64,000 nucleotides of DNA from Sphingopyxis sp. BE259 (GTDB lineage: Bacteria > Pseudomonadota > Alphaproteobacteria > Sphingomonadales > Sphingomonadaceae): contig NZ_JAVDWM010000001.1 of assembly GCF_031457495.1 (NCBI RefSeq), positions 2,344,001 through 2,408,000 on the forward strand, given 5' to 3'. Positions 8,565 to 17,041 of this stretch are shown here, one piece after another. The translations under genes were made by a program, and so were the position numbers. The first letter of the stretch is position 1. Each line of letters opens with the position of its first letter. Below the pieces are notes generated by a model that saw only the letters and a program-made list of their open reading frames with translations, did not search any database and had not been told where the DNA came from.

Positions 8565-9806
8565 ATGACCGATACGACGACCCTTCCCAACAGCTTGCGC
8601 ACCGGCCCCGACGCGCGCGGCCATTTTGGCCAGTTCGGTGGCCGCTATGTCGCGGAAACGCTGATGCCGCTGATCCTCGACCTCGAACGTCATTATCGCG
8701 CCGCACAGGCCGACCCGGCATTCAAGGCCGAATTCGACTATCTGCTCGAACATTATGTCGGTCGCCCCAGCCCGCTGTGGTTCGCCGAGCGGCTGACCGA
8801 GCATCTCCGCGCAGGCGCCGACGAAGGCTTGGGCGCGAAGATTTATCTGAAGCGCGAGGATCTCAACCACACCGGCGCCCACAAGATCAACAATTGCATC
8901 GGCCAGATCCTGCTCGCCAAACGGATGGGCAAGACCAAGATCATTGCCGAAACCGGCGCGGGCCAGCACGGGGTCGCCACCGCGACCGTCGCGGCGCTGT
9001 TCGGCCTGCCGTGCACCATCTTCATGGGCGCGGTCGATGTCGCGCGGCAACAGCCGAACGTGTTCCGCATGAAATTGCTAGGCGCCGAAGTCGTCGCGGT
9101 CGAAAGCGGCGCCAAGACGCTGAAGGACGCGATGAACGAGGCGCTGCGCCACTGGGTCGCGAACGTCGACGACACTTTCTACATCATCGGCACCGTCGCG
9201 GGGCCGCACCCTTATCCGCAGCTCGTCCGCGATTTCCAATCGGTGATCGGCGACGAAGCCAAGGTGCAAATCCTGGCGGCCGAGGGCCGCCTGCCCGACA
9301 TGTTGATCGCGCCCGTCGGCGGCGGATCGAACGCCATAGGCCTGTTCCACCCGTTCCTCGACGACCCCGAGGTCGAGATCGTCGGCGTCGAGGCGGCGGG
9401 CGAGGGTTTAGAAGGCAAACACGCCGCCAGTCTGGCGGGCGGCAAGCCCGGCATCCTGCACGGCAACAAAACCTATCTGTTGCAGGACGACGATGGCCAG
9501 ATCACCGAGGCGCACAGCATCTCGGCGGGTCTCGACTATCCCGGCATCGGACCCGAACACAGCTGGCTCCACGACATCGGCCGTGTGCGTTATGAACCCG
9601 TCACCGATGCTGAGGCGCTGGCGAGTTTCCAGAAACTGACCAAGCTCGAAGGCATCATTCCCGCGCTCGAAAGCGCGCATGCCGTCGCCGCCGCCGAACG
9701 CATCGCGCCGACGCTGGGCAGGGACAAGATCATCATCGTCAATTGCTCGGGGCGCGGCGACAAGGACATTTTCACCGTGGCTGACGCGCTGGGGGTCGCA
9801 CTGTGA
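8565..9806 (+). CDS. trpB: Tryptophan synthase beta chain
   Basis: TrpB condenses indole with serine to give tryptophan. The PLP-binding lysine is in [11 protein letters not shown] (Lys at about residue 107). G-G-G-S-N-A-I-G binds the cofactor phosphate, and E-T-G-A-G-Q-H-G holds the catalytic Glu. About 413 residues, full length. In-frame ATGs lie at 8553 and 8565; the latter is chosen because a GGAA sits a suitable distance upstream. The stop overlaps the trpA GTG start by four bases, fitting the tight alpha-beta stoichiometry of the complex. Confidence 0.96.
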   Translation: MTDTTTLPNSLRTGPDARGHFGQFGGRYVAETLMPLILDLERHYRAAQADPAFKAEFDYLLEHYVGRPSPLWFAERLTEHLRAGADEGLGAKIYLKREDLNHTGAHKINNCIGQILLAKRMGKTKIIAETGAGQHGVATATVAALFGLPCTIFMGAVDVARQQPNVFRMKLLGAEVVAVESGAKTLKDAMNEALRHWVANVDDTFYIIGTVAGPHPYPQLVRDFQSVIGDEAKVQILAAEGRLPDMLIAPVGGGSNAIGLFHPFLDDPEVEIVGVEAAGEGLEGKHAASLAGGKPGILHGNKTYLLQDDDGQITEAHSISAGLDYPGIGPEHSWLHDIGRVRYEPVTDAEALASFQKLTKLEGIIPALESAHAVAAAERIAPTLGRDKIIIVNCSGRGDKDIFTVADALGVAL

Positions 9807-10594
9807 CCCGGTTCGCCACCGCTTTCGCCAAGCCCCACCCGGCGCTCGTCACCTTCATCACCGCGGGCGACGGCGACACCGCGGCCAACCTCGATGCGCT
9901 CGTCGCGGGCGGCGCCGATGTGATCGAACTTGGGATGCCGTTCACCGATCCGATGGCCGACGGCCCGGCGATCCAGCAGGCAAACCTGCGCAGCCTGGCC
10001 AAGGGCACGACCACCACCGACATCTTTACGCTGGCAGCGGCTTTTCGGGGCCGCCACCCTGATGTCCCGCTGGTGCTGATGGGCTATGCCAATCCGATGA
10101 CGATCCGAGGCGGCGACTGGTTCGCCGCCGAATGTGCGAAAGCGGGGGTGGACGGCATCATCTGTGTCGACATCCCGTCCGAGGAAGACCCTGAACTCGG
10201 CCCCGCGCTGCGCGCTGCCGGGGTAGATCTCATCAGGCTTGCCACCCCAACCACCGACGCGGCGCGCCTGCCCGACGTGCTCAACGGCGCCAGCGGTTTC
10301 CTCTATTATGTGTCGGTCGCGGGCATCACCGGCCAACAGCAAGCCGCGCAGGCGAGCATCGACGAAGCCGTCGCGCGTTTGAAGGCCGCGACCGATCTGC
10401 CGATCGCGGTCGGCTTTGGCGTTCGCACCCCGGCTCAGGCCGCCGAAATCGCGAAGGTCGCCGACGGCGTCGTCGTCGGATCGGCATTCATCGACATCAT
10501 CGCCGAGCATGGCAACGCCGCGGCGCCACATGTCGAAGCCTTCACCCGCAGCCTCGCCGCTGCTATCCATGGCGCAAAGGAGATCGCCGCATGA
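9803..10594 (+). CDS. trpA: Tryptophan synthase alpha chain
   Basis: TrpA cleaves indole-3-glycerol phosphate to indole, which is channelled to TrpB. The 263-residue TIM barrel contains [15 protein letters not shown], in which E42 and D53 correspond to the catalytic acid/base pair. The phosphate-binding loops G-F-G-V-R-T-P and V-V-G-S-A are present. GTG start in a GTGA overlap with trpB. Its own end overlaps the accD start (ATGA), so three genes are translationally linked. Confidence 0.96.
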   Translation: MTRFATAFAKPHPALVTFITAGDGDTAANLDALVAGGADVIELGMPFTDPMADGPAIQQANLRSLAKGTTTTDIFTLAAAFRGRHPDVPLVLMGYANPMTIRGGDWFAAECAKAGVDGIICVDIPSEEDPELGPALRAAGVDLIRLATPTTDAARLPDVLNGASGFLYYVSVAGITGQQQAAQASIDEAVARLKAATDLPIAVGFGVRTPAQAAEIAKVADGVVVGSAFIDIIAEHGNAAAPHVEAFTRSLAAAIHGAKEIAA

Positions 10595-11442
10595 GCTGGC
10601 TCGACCGCGTCCGCAACGCCCTGCCCTTCGCAGCCAAGCGCGATACCGCCGACAACCTGTGGCACAAATGCCGCCAGTGCCAGCAAATGGTGTTCGTCAA
10701 GGAATGGGAGGACAATCTCAACGTCTGCCCGCGTTGCGACCATCACGACCGCATCGGCGCCACCGAGCGTTTCGCGCAGCTGTTCGACGGCGGCCAGCAT
10801 GAGATGCTGTCCGCTCCGCCAGCGCCCGAAGATCCGCTGAAATTTCGCGATACCAAAAAATATGTCGATCGGATCAAGGCGGCGCGCGCGCAGACCGGCG
10901 ACCGCGACGCCTATCAGAATGCGTTCGGCCGTATCGCCGGTCAGCCAGCCGTCGTCGGCGTCCAGGACTTCGCCTTCATGGGCGGTTCGATGGGGGTCGC
11001 GGTCGGCGAAGCCTTTGTCGCGGGCGTCGAACAGGCGATCAAACGCCGCTGTCCGTATATCGCCATCACAGCCGCGGGCGGGGCGCGGATGCAGGAAGGC
11101 ACGCTGTCGCTGATGCAGATGCCGCGCGCCACCGTGGCGCTGGCGCGCCTGCGCCGCGCCGGTCTTCCTTATGTGGTGCTGCTCACCGACCCGACGACCG
11201 GCGGTGTCACTGCCAGCTATGCGATGCTCGGCGATGTCCAGATCAGCGAACCCAAGGCGCTGATCGGCTTCGCAGGCCAGCGCGTGATCGAAAATACGAT
11301 CCGCGAAAAACTGCCCGAAGGTTTCCAGCGCGCCGAATATCTGCTGGATCACGGGATGATCGATATGGTCGTGCATCGGAAAGAGTTGCCCGAGACGCTG
11401 GGGCGGTTGATCGGGTATCTGGCGCCGGAAAAGGCGGCTTAG
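10591..11442 (+). CDS. accD: Acetyl-CoA carboxylase carboxyltransferase subunit beta
   Basis: AccD, with AccA, transfers the carboxyl group from carboxybiotin to acetyl-CoA to make malonyl-CoA for fatty acid synthesis. The 283-residue protein has the N-terminal zinc ribbon with C27, C30, C46 and C49, then the crotonase-like carboxyltransferase core with [10 protein letters not shown] and G-F-A-G-Q-R-V-I-E. The ATG overlaps trpA by four bases. The order trpF-trpB-trpA-accD-folC is conserved in many proteobacteria. accA, accB and accC are not in the window. Confidence 0.96.
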   Translation: MSWLDRVRNALPFAAKRDTADNLWHKCRQCQQMVFVKEWEDNLNVCPRCDHHDRIGATERFAQLFDGGQHEMLSAPPAPEDPLKFRDTKKYVDRIKAARAQTGDRDAYQNAFGRIAGQPAVVGVQDFAFMGGSMGVAVGEAFVAGVEQAIKRRCPYIAITAAGGARMQEGTLSLMQMPRATVALARLRRAGLPYVVLLTDPTTGGVTASYAMLGDVQISEPKALIGFAGQRVIENTIREKLPEGFQRAEYLLDHGMIDMVVHRKELPETLGRLIGYLAPEKAA

Positions 11443-11467
11443 GGTCACCGACAATCTGCCTCTTCCC

Positions 11468-11543
11468 TCGTCACCCAGGACTTGGTCCAGGGTCCATACC
11501 ACAGGCGGAGTGAATGGATGCCGGATCAAGTCCGGCATGACGA
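11468..11543. repeat. Palindromic intergenic repeat, family B copy 1
   Basis: Imperfect 30-base arms at 11468-11497 and 11514-11543 (starting TCGTCACCC and ending GGCATGACGA) flank a 16-base loop. It lies between accD and folC. A related element with arms of the same design lies at 50012-50118. The structure could act as a terminator or RNA stabiliser after accD. Confidence 0.75.
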
Positions 11544-11588
11544 AGATGAGGAAGGTCTGACGGCAATTTTAAGATCAAGGCTTTAACA

Positions 11589-12938
11589 ATGCCCGACCAC
11601 GCCCGCTCCTCCGACCCCGCCGTCCAGACTCAACTTGACCGCCTCGCCGCGCTCTCGCCGGGCCGCGACATCCTGGGCCTCGAACGCGTCGCCGAGCTTT
11701 GCGCCCGCCTCGGCAACCCGCAAAACCAGCTGCCGCGCACCTTCCACGTCGCAGGCACCAACGGCAAAGGCTCGACCTGCGCCTATCTGCGCGCGATCCT
11801 CGAAGCGCAGGGGCGCCGCGTCCACAGCTACACCAGCCCGCATCTCGTCCGCTTCAACGAACGCATCCGTCTGGCCGGAACGCTGATCGACAACACCCTG
11901 CTTGCGGCGCTGCTCGAAGAAGTGCTCGACGTCGCGGCTGACCTGCGCGCCAGCTTTTTCGAGATTACCACCGCAGCCGCTCTCCTCGCCTTTGCCCGTA
12001 TCCCCGCCGACGACTGCATTATCGAAGTCGGGCTCGGCGGCCGCCTCGATGCCACCAACATCATTCCGCCGCCTGCGGTGTGCGGCATCGCGTCGCTCGG
12101 CATAGATCACGAGGCGTTTCTGCTGGCGCCCGAAGATGGCACCCCTGACGATCCGGCGGTTCGCATCGCGTGGGAAAAGGCGGGCATTTTCAAACCCGGT
12201 GCCGCGCTCGCGACGCTCGCCTATCCGGAATCGCTGATGCAGATCATCAGCGAGCGTGCCGCCACGGTCGGCGGCACATTGTTTTCCGAGGGCGACACCT
12301 GGCGCGTCGATGCCGCGGGCGATGGCTTTCACTGGCGGTCCGAATTTGGCTCGATCGAAGCGCCGCTGCACACGCGCATGCCCGGCGCGCACCAGCATCG
12401 TAATGCAGGGCTGGCGATCGCCATGCTCAGCATTGCGCCGCACCCGCGCCCGAGGGAGGCTGAAGTTGTCCAAGGGATCGCCAACGCCTTCTGGCCGGGC
12501 CGAATGCAGCGGCTAAACAAAGGCCCGCTCACCGCGCGCCTGCCCGTCGATCGCGATTTATGGGTCGATGGCGGCCATAATCTCGACGCCGCCCGCGAAC
12601 TTGCGAAACTGCTCGCCGGGTCGCTCGCCCGCGACCAAAAGATCGACGTCGTCCTCGGTATGCTGGCGAACAAGGACGCCGCCGGCTTCCTCACCCTGCT
12701 CGCCCCGCATATCGCGCGCGTCGCCGCGGTGCCAATCGCCGGGCACGAGCATCACAGCCCCGCAGCACTTGCTGAAATTGCGCGCCAAGCCGGTATCGCC
12801 AATGCGATGGTCGCGAGCGACATCGGCGCAGCAATCGATGATCTGGCGGCGAACAACCCGGCGCCCGCGACCCTGATCAGCGGTTCGCTTTATCTCGTCG
12901 GTCAGGCGCTCGATCTCAACGCGCAGCTTCCGGTCTAA
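11589..12938 (+). CDS. folC: Bifunctional folylpolyglutamate synthase/dihydrofolate synthase
   Basis: FolC adds glutamate to dihydropteroate and to tetrahydrofolate species. The 449-residue protein has the Mur-ligase-type P-loop G-T-N-G-K-G-S-T at residues 56-63, the Omega-loop region Y-T-S-P-H-L-V-R-F-N-E-R-I, the G-L-G-G-R-L-D-A-T-N signature and the C-terminal D-G-G-H-N-L-D-A segment. Full length. It follows accD after 146 bases containing a repeat hairpin, so it may have a separate transcript. It ends facing the minus-strand AmpG-like cluster. Confidence 0.94.
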   Translation: MPDHARSSDPAVQTQLDRLAALSPGRDILGLERVAELCARLGNPQNQLPRTFHVAGTNGKGSTCAYLRAILEAQGRRVHSYTSPHLVRFNERIRLAGTLIDNTLLAALLEEVLDVAADLRASFFEITTAAALLAFARIPADDCIIEVGLGGRLDATNIIPPPAVCGIASLGIDHEAFLLAPEDGTPDDPAVRIAWEKAGIFKPGAALATLAYPESLMQIISERAATVGGTLFSEGDTWRVDAAGDGFHWRSEFGSIEAPLHTRMPGAHQHRNAGLAIAMLSIAPHPRPREAEVVQGIANAFWPGRMQRLNKGPLTARLPVDRDLWVDGGHNLDAARELAKLLAGSLARDQKIDVVLGMLANKDAAGFLTLLAPHIARVAAVPIAGHEHHSPAALAEIARQAGIANAMVASDIGAAIDDLAANNPAPATLISGSLYLVGQALDLNAQLPV

Positions 12939-12960
12939 CCGACGGTCGACTTAGCGTAGC

Positions 12961-12981
12961 GGTGGGAGGAAGGTCCTCACC
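12961..12981. terminator. Probable stem-loop at convergent gene ends
   Basis: GGTG(G)AGGA pairs with TCCTCACC around an AGG loop, with one bulged base, exactly between the end of folC and the end of the convergent frameshifted gene. There is no U-run, so its efficiency as an intrinsic terminator is uncertain. Confidence 0.4.
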
Positions 12982-13354
12982 CTACCCCAGTTCCGCCAGC
13001 ATCCGCTTGGCCCAGTCATACATTTCGGCATTGGCCCTCAGCATCGCCGGCGGGGTGCGCTTCTTGCGCATTTCGACTTCGTTCAGCACCGCCCGCGCCG
13101 CCGCCTTGTCGCCGTCGGCAATCAGGATCGCCGCCATGCGGCACCGCACTTCATCGCCCGGCACTCGCTCGACCATGCCGCGATACAGCGCCAGCGCATC
13201 GCCGCCGCGACCGTCGAGTTCGGCGACCTTGGCGCGCAGCGGGTCGCGCCGGTCCTGCTCGGACTGCGACGTCGTTTTGGGGCAACCGGTCGAGCGCCGC
13301 CAGCGCGACGAAGATCAGGAACCAGGCGCCGCCTTCAGCGCATTGCCCTTCCAC
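12982..13354 (-). pseudogene. Frameshifted small membrane-anchored TPR-like protein
   Basis: Two overlapping frames together read as one protein. Frame 1 from ATG at 13354 gives a hydrophobic anchor (W-F-L-I-F-V-A-L-A-A-L-D-R-L-P). The soluble part (S-E-Q-D-R-R-D-P-L-R-A-K-V-A-E-L-D, then M-V-E-R-V-P-G-D-E through A-K-R-M-L-A-E-L-G at the stop at 12982) continues in the +1 frame. The switch falls at a CCCC-AAAA run (plus strand TTTTGGGG, 13275-13282). The soluble part has no ATG, GTG or TTG start upstream of position 13176, which argues that the two halves belong together. The helical A-L-A-L-Y-R...A-A-A-R-A-V-L-N-E-V-E pattern looks TPR-like. The anchor overlaps the 3' end of the AmpG-like gene. 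This could be a sequencing indel, a true mutation or programmed frameshifting. Confidence 0.55.
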
Positions 13355-14880
13355 GCCAGCAACGCGCCGACGCCAAAGGCCGTGATCGCGGCGATCATGA
13401 CGGTCGTTCCCAAATCCAGCTGCTGCGCCATCAGCACCCCGACCAGCCCGGCAACGATCAGCGCAAAACCGGCAATGCGGACCGCGCCGACCGGTTCACG
13501 CAATTTGCCTTCGTCGATACCGATGGTCTGACGAATAGATTGCACGACATAGCCGCGGCGCCACATCATCCACAGCAAGATCATACCGGGTATGGCCGCA
13601 ACGACTGTCAACCCCCAGAAGCCGGTCCAGCCCAGTTTTTCGGCGGCAAAGCCAGCTGGGCCGGCCATGAATGTACGCCCGACCACTGCAAAGGATGACA
13701 ACAGCGCAAACTGCGTCGCCGTATAGGCAATATTCGACAGACCCGAGAGATAGACGGCAACGACCGTCAGGCCGATGCCGCTGGTGATATTTTCCGTCAC
13801 AATGGCTGCAACCAGCATCCAGTAATTATTGCCTGCGATGGAAAGCGCCATGAACATGAGGTTCGAGAACATCATCAACAACACCGAAATCAGCAGCGCT
13901 CGGCCCATGCCAAGCCACAGCACGAAGGGCGCGCCCAAAGCCGACCCGATGATGAGCGCCGCAAATCCCCAGATCTTGTTCGCGGTAATATAGTCAAGGT
14001 CGGCAAACCCCAGATCGACGATCATCGGGCCGAGCATCGCCTGCCCCATCGCATCGCCGATTTTATAGACCAGAATGAACAGCAGGATCATCAGCGCGCC
14101 ATTGCGGGTCAAGAATTCGCGAAACGGATTGACCACGGTTTCGGTCAGCCATTGCCCCGGCTTCATCCCCGCGGCTTGACTGAACCGATCAACAAACTTG
14201 CCTTCACCAGCCCAGAGCGCGCCGATAATTGCGGGAACGACGCAAAGTGTGGTGAGCGCATATGCGGTAGCCCAACCAAGTCCTAGCCCTTCCTGCGAGG
14301 CAAAATAGATCGTCCCGGCACCCGCGATCAAATTCCCGGTGCGATAGCCGAACTGGTTGGTCGCCGTGCCATGCGCAAATTCTTCTTCTTCCAATATCTC
14401 GATGCGATAGGCGTCGATGACGATATCCTGCGTCGCAGAGAAAAAAGCGGTGATCACCGCCCAGAACAGAAACGCGCTGTAATCGTCCGGCCGGGGGTCG
14501 CTGGCGCCCATTTGCCAAATCGACATGACGAGAAAAAACTGCGCAAAAAATAACCAGCTTCGCCGTTGACCCAGAGCCTTCGTCAAAAAAGGCAGCGGAA
14601 TCTTGTCGACCAGCGGCGCCCACAAAAATTTGACGGTGTAGGGAATGCCGACCATCACCGCGAAACCGATGGTGGTTGGCGTGAAACCGACCTTTGCCAG
14701 CCAGAACGTCATGGTGGCGGCAATCAAGGTGAACGGGAAACCGCTTGAAATGCCCAGCAGGAAAGCGACGGCGGGATTTTTTCGGAGATAGGGGCGGAAC
14801 GCCGGGATCGCCAGCGCGACGACAACAAGCCCGATCAGGATGCCGGCGAAAATGAGGAAACGGATAAGATCGACGGACAT
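13315..14880 (-). CDS. AmpG-like muropeptide MFS transporter
   Basis: This 521-residue inner-membrane protein has about 13-14 hydrophobic segments. The N-terminal half carries AmpG family features: G-I-S-S-G-F-P-F-T-L, V-K-F-L-W-A-P-L-V-D, L-G-Q-R-R-S-W-L, and T-Q-D-I-V-I-D-A-Y-R-I-E. AmpG imports anhydro-muropeptides for peptidoglycan recycling and can influence beta-lactamase induction; here the exact substrate is inferred from family resemblance. An AGGGAG ribosome-binding site precedes the start, and a small stem-loop lies just upstream of it. The downstream frameshifted gene overlaps its 3' end. A serine-hydrolase gene of the beta-lactamase fold is far away (59304), so no ampC link is evident. 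Confidence 0.85.
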   Translation of the reverse strand: MSVDLIRFLIFAGILIGLVVVALAIPAFRPYLRKNPAVAFLLGISSGFPFTLIAATMTFWLAKVGFTPTTIGFAVMVGIPYTVKFLWAPLVDKIPLPFLTKALGQRRSWLFFAQFFLVMSIWQMGASDPRPDDYSAFLFWAVITAFFSATQDIVIDAYRIEILEEEEFAHGTATNQFGYRTGNLIAGAGTIYFASQEGLGLGWATAYALTTLCVVPAIIGALWAGEGKFVDRFSQAAGMKPGQWLTETVVNPFREFLTRNGALMILLFILVYKIGDAMGQAMLGPMIVDLGFADLDYITANKIWGFAALIIGSALGAPFVLWLGMGRALLISVLLMMFSNLMFMALSIAGNNYWMLVAAIVTENITSGIGLTVVAVYLSGLSNIAYTATQFALLSSFAVVGRTFMAGPAGFAAEKLGWTGFWGLTVVAAIPGMILLWMMWRRGYVVQSIRQTIGIDEGKLREPVGAVRIAGFALIVAGLVGVLMAQQLDLGTTVMIAAITAFGVGALLAWKGNALKAAPGS

Positions 14881-14894
14881 GGCTGCTCCCTGGG

Positions 14895-14910
14895 GCCGCT
14901 AGGCAGCGGC
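14895..14910. other. Small stem-loop beside the AmpG-like ribosome-binding site
   Basis: GCCGCT (14895-14900), AGGC loop and AGCGGC (14905-14910), with TCTTTTT following on the plus strand. Read on the plus strand it resembles an intrinsic terminator. On the transcribed minus strand it lies directly 5' of the AGGGAG site and could affect translation initiation. Confidence 0.35.
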
Positions 14911-14983
14911 TCTTTTTCCTTGGAACAATGGACCTAAAGCCTCGTGGTCAAATTGGAAGCGGCGATTTATCGGCCCGCCGCGC

Positions 14984-15421
14984 TCAGGCGGCTTCGGGTC
15001 GCCAATAAGTCAACAGCCCGCTCACCTTGCGCGGTTGCTGGTTCTTGCACGTCATCGTTTCGACCGCGCGCAAAGCGCTGACCAACGCCGATGCGCTATG
15101 TGGTTTGCCCAGACAAGCGACCGCGATGTCGCCCGCATCTTCGGGGCATTGCCCGGTCACCAGCAGCACCGCGATGCCGCGATCGCGCGCCAACCGGGCG
15201 ACCTCACGCCCCGTCATATGCCCCGCCAATCCCAGGTCGAGCACCAGCGCGTCGATCTGCTCATCGGCGATGATCGGCACCGCCGCCTCGCCCGAATCGA
15301 CCGTCGCGACGATGTCGTACCCGCTGTGCTTCAACGTCCGTTCATTGTCGAACGCGACCAGCGGATCATCTTCGATGATCAGCAGCCGCTTGATGCAGGA
15401 CGGGCGGGACGCGAAGAGCAT
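14984..15421 (-). CDS. Receiver-domain-only response regulator
   Basis: This ~145-residue protein consists of one CheY-like receiver domain without an output domain. Visible are the acidic pocket I-I-E-D-D, the phospho-acceptor in L-V-L-D-L-G-L, the V-T-G (Thr switch) and the G-K-P lysine. An in-frame start at 15526 exists, but the ATG at 15421 has a clear AGGGAGA at correct spacing and begins just before the domain, so it is preferred. No histidine kinase is encoded nearby, so its partner is unknown. It is upstream of the AmpG-like gene on the same strand, 103 bases away. Confidence 0.85.
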   Translation of the reverse strand: MLFASRPSCIKRLLIIEDDPLVAFDNERTLKHSGYDIVATVDSGEAAVPIIADEQIDALVLDLGLAGHMTGREVARLARDRGIAVLLVTGQCPEDAGDIAVACLGKPHSASALVSALRAVETMTCKNQQPRKVSGLLTYWRPEAA

Positions 15422-15575
15422 AGGGTCTCCCTCTAACGGCGCCATGACGCGCCCGGTTCCGTCGTGCAAGATTGCTTCCGCTTGCCATCGACGAAGCGAC
15501 ACTTTTCCGGCTATGAGCGTGGCCACAGGGCAACACTATTGCCCGCATAACGACAAGAAGGCCGTACCCGTTCCC

Positions 15576-16439
15576 ATGACCACCCGCCGACCTCCCCGCA
15601 CCGCGTCGCGCACAGCGCCCAAGTCCGCTGGCGACCGCGACGCCCCGAAAGGCCGCCGCGCCGCGCGCGGTGTCGCCTCGGCGCTCAAAGCCAAGCCCGC
15701 CGACGCCGAACGCGACGAGGATGGCCCCCAGCGGATCGCCAAGTTGCTCGCGCGCGCCGGGGTCGGTTCGCGCCGCGACGTCGAACGAATGGTCGAGGAA
15801 GGGCGCATCGCGCTGAACGGCGTCGTCATCGTCCAGCCGGCGCCGCTGCTGACCTCGCTCGAAGGGCTGACGGTCGATGGCAATCCGGTCGCCAAGCCCG
15901 TTTCGACGCGGCTTTATCGCTTTCACAAACCCGCGGGCTGCATCACTGCGGCGCGCGACCCCAAGGGGCGTAAGACGATCTATGATGTCTTGCCCAAGGA
16001 TCTGCCGCGGCTGATGCCGGTCGGCCGCCTCGACTATAACACCGAGGGGCTCCTGCTGCTCACCAACGATGGCGAATTCAAGCGCCAGCTCGAACTGCCC
16101 GCCAGCGGCGTCGAGCGTACCTACCGCGCCCGCGCCTTTGGCGACATCAGCCAGGAACAGCTGGAAGAACTCGCGATGGGGATCGAGATCGACGGTGTGC
16201 GTTACGGCAAGATCGACGCCAATCTGGAACGCCGCACCGGGCGCAACCAGTGGGTCGAAATGACGCTGACCGAGGGCAAGAACCGCGAAGTCCGCAAGGT
16301 GCTCGAACATTTCGGTCTGCAGGTCAGCCGCCTGATCCGCACCCGCTATGGGGCATTCGAGCTCGACGGATTGCCGATGAGCACGATCGACGTCGTCCCG
16401 CGCGACGAATTGTTCAAATTCCGCCGGCACATGGGCTGA
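15576..16439 (+). CDS. rluB: 23S rRNA pseudouridine synthase B family
   Basis: RsuA/RluB-type pseudouridine synthase of about 287 residues. A basic, disordered N-terminal extension is followed by an S4 RNA-binding domain (I-A-K-L-L-A-R-A-G-V-G-S-R-R-D-V-E) and the catalytic domain with G-R-L-D-Y-N-T-E-G-L-L-L-L-T, whose Asp is the nucleophile. G-K-N-R-E-V-R-K-V-L is the conserved late motif. By family it modifies U2605-equivalent in 23S rRNA. The ATG at 15576 is chosen; an in-frame ATG at 15513 would add 21 residues. rsmD follows five bases after the stop. Confidence 0.92.
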   Translation: MTTRRPPRTASRTAPKSAGDRDAPKGRRAARGVASALKAKPADAERDEDGPQRIAKLLARAGVGSRRDVERMVEEGRIALNGVVIVQPAPLLTSLEGLTVDGNPVAKPVSTRLYRFHKPAGCITAARDPKGRKTIYDVLPKDLPRLMPVGRLDYNTEGLLLLTNDGEFKRQLELPASGVERTYRARAFGDISQEQLEELAMGIEIDGVRYGKIDANLERRTGRNQWVEMTLTEGKNREVRKVLEHFGLQVSRLIRTRYGAFELDGLPMSTIDVVPRDELFKFRRHMG

Positions 16440-16444
16440 CGACG

Positions 16445-16987
16445 ATGCGAATCATTTCAGGCGAATGGCGCGGCCGCAAACTGGCGGCGCCGAAGGGAGA
16501 CTCGACGCGTCCCACCGCAGATCGCACCCGCGAGACCCTATTCTCGATGTTGACCAGCCGCCTTGGCAGTTTCGAAGGACTGGTCGTCGCCGATCTGTTC
16601 GCGGGATCGGGCGCGCTGGGCATTGAGGCGCTGTCACGCGGCGCAGCGACCTGCCTGTTTGCAGAGCAGGACCGCGACGCCCTCGACGCGCTGCGGGGGA
16701 ACCTGTCCAGCTTGGGCGCGGCCGCGCGCGCTGACGTCCGCGCCGGGTCGGTACTCGGGCTTGGTCCGGCGCCGCGCGCTTACGACTTGCTGATGCTCGA
16801 CCCCCCTTATGGCACTGGCGCCGCCAGCGTCGCACTCGACAAATTGAACCGCCTCGGCTGGATCGGCCCTGAAAGCTGGGTGTCGGTCGAAACCGGGCAT
16901 GGCGAAAGCGTGGATGTCGCGGGCTTGGCCATCGACGCCGATCGCAAGGTCGGCAAGGCGCGGCTGACGTTGCTGCGGCTCGCGTAA
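16445..16987 (+). CDS. rsmD: 16S rRNA (guanine(966)-N(2))-methyltransferase
   Basis: This 180-residue SAM-dependent methyltransferase starts with the typical M-R-I-I-S-G-E-W-R-G-R-K. The T-R-P-T-x-D-R-T-R-E-T-L-F segment, the SAM-binding D-L-F-A-G-S-G-A-L-G-I-E-A and the catalytic D-P-P-Y all match RsmD. It methylates G966 of 16S rRNA. It lies five bases after rluB, so two rRNA-modification genes are probably co-transcribed; a UvrD-type helicase follows. Confidence 0.95.
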   Translation: MRIISGEWRGRKLAAPKGDSTRPTADRTRETLFSMLTSRLGSFEGLVVADLFAGSGALGIEALSRGAATCLFAEQDRDALDALRGNLSSLGAAARADVRAGSVLGLGPAPRAYDLLMLDPPYGTGAASVALDKLNRLGWIGPESWVSVETGHGESVDVAGLAIDADRKVGKARLTLLRLA

Positions 16988-17041
16988 CAACCTACCGCGC
17001 CAAGCTGGACAGCGCCGCCGCTGTTCCCTAATCGTTCGCGC

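Noticed and set aside
13315..13354. The AmpG-like protein being fused to the downstream helical domain by read-through of the TGA at 13315, since the soluble half is in the same frame after the stop.
   Set aside because: The residues just after the stop are Arg/Ser-rich and unlike either protein, while the alternative frame gives a clean hydrophobic anchor. A frameshift at the CCCC-AAAA run explains it better.
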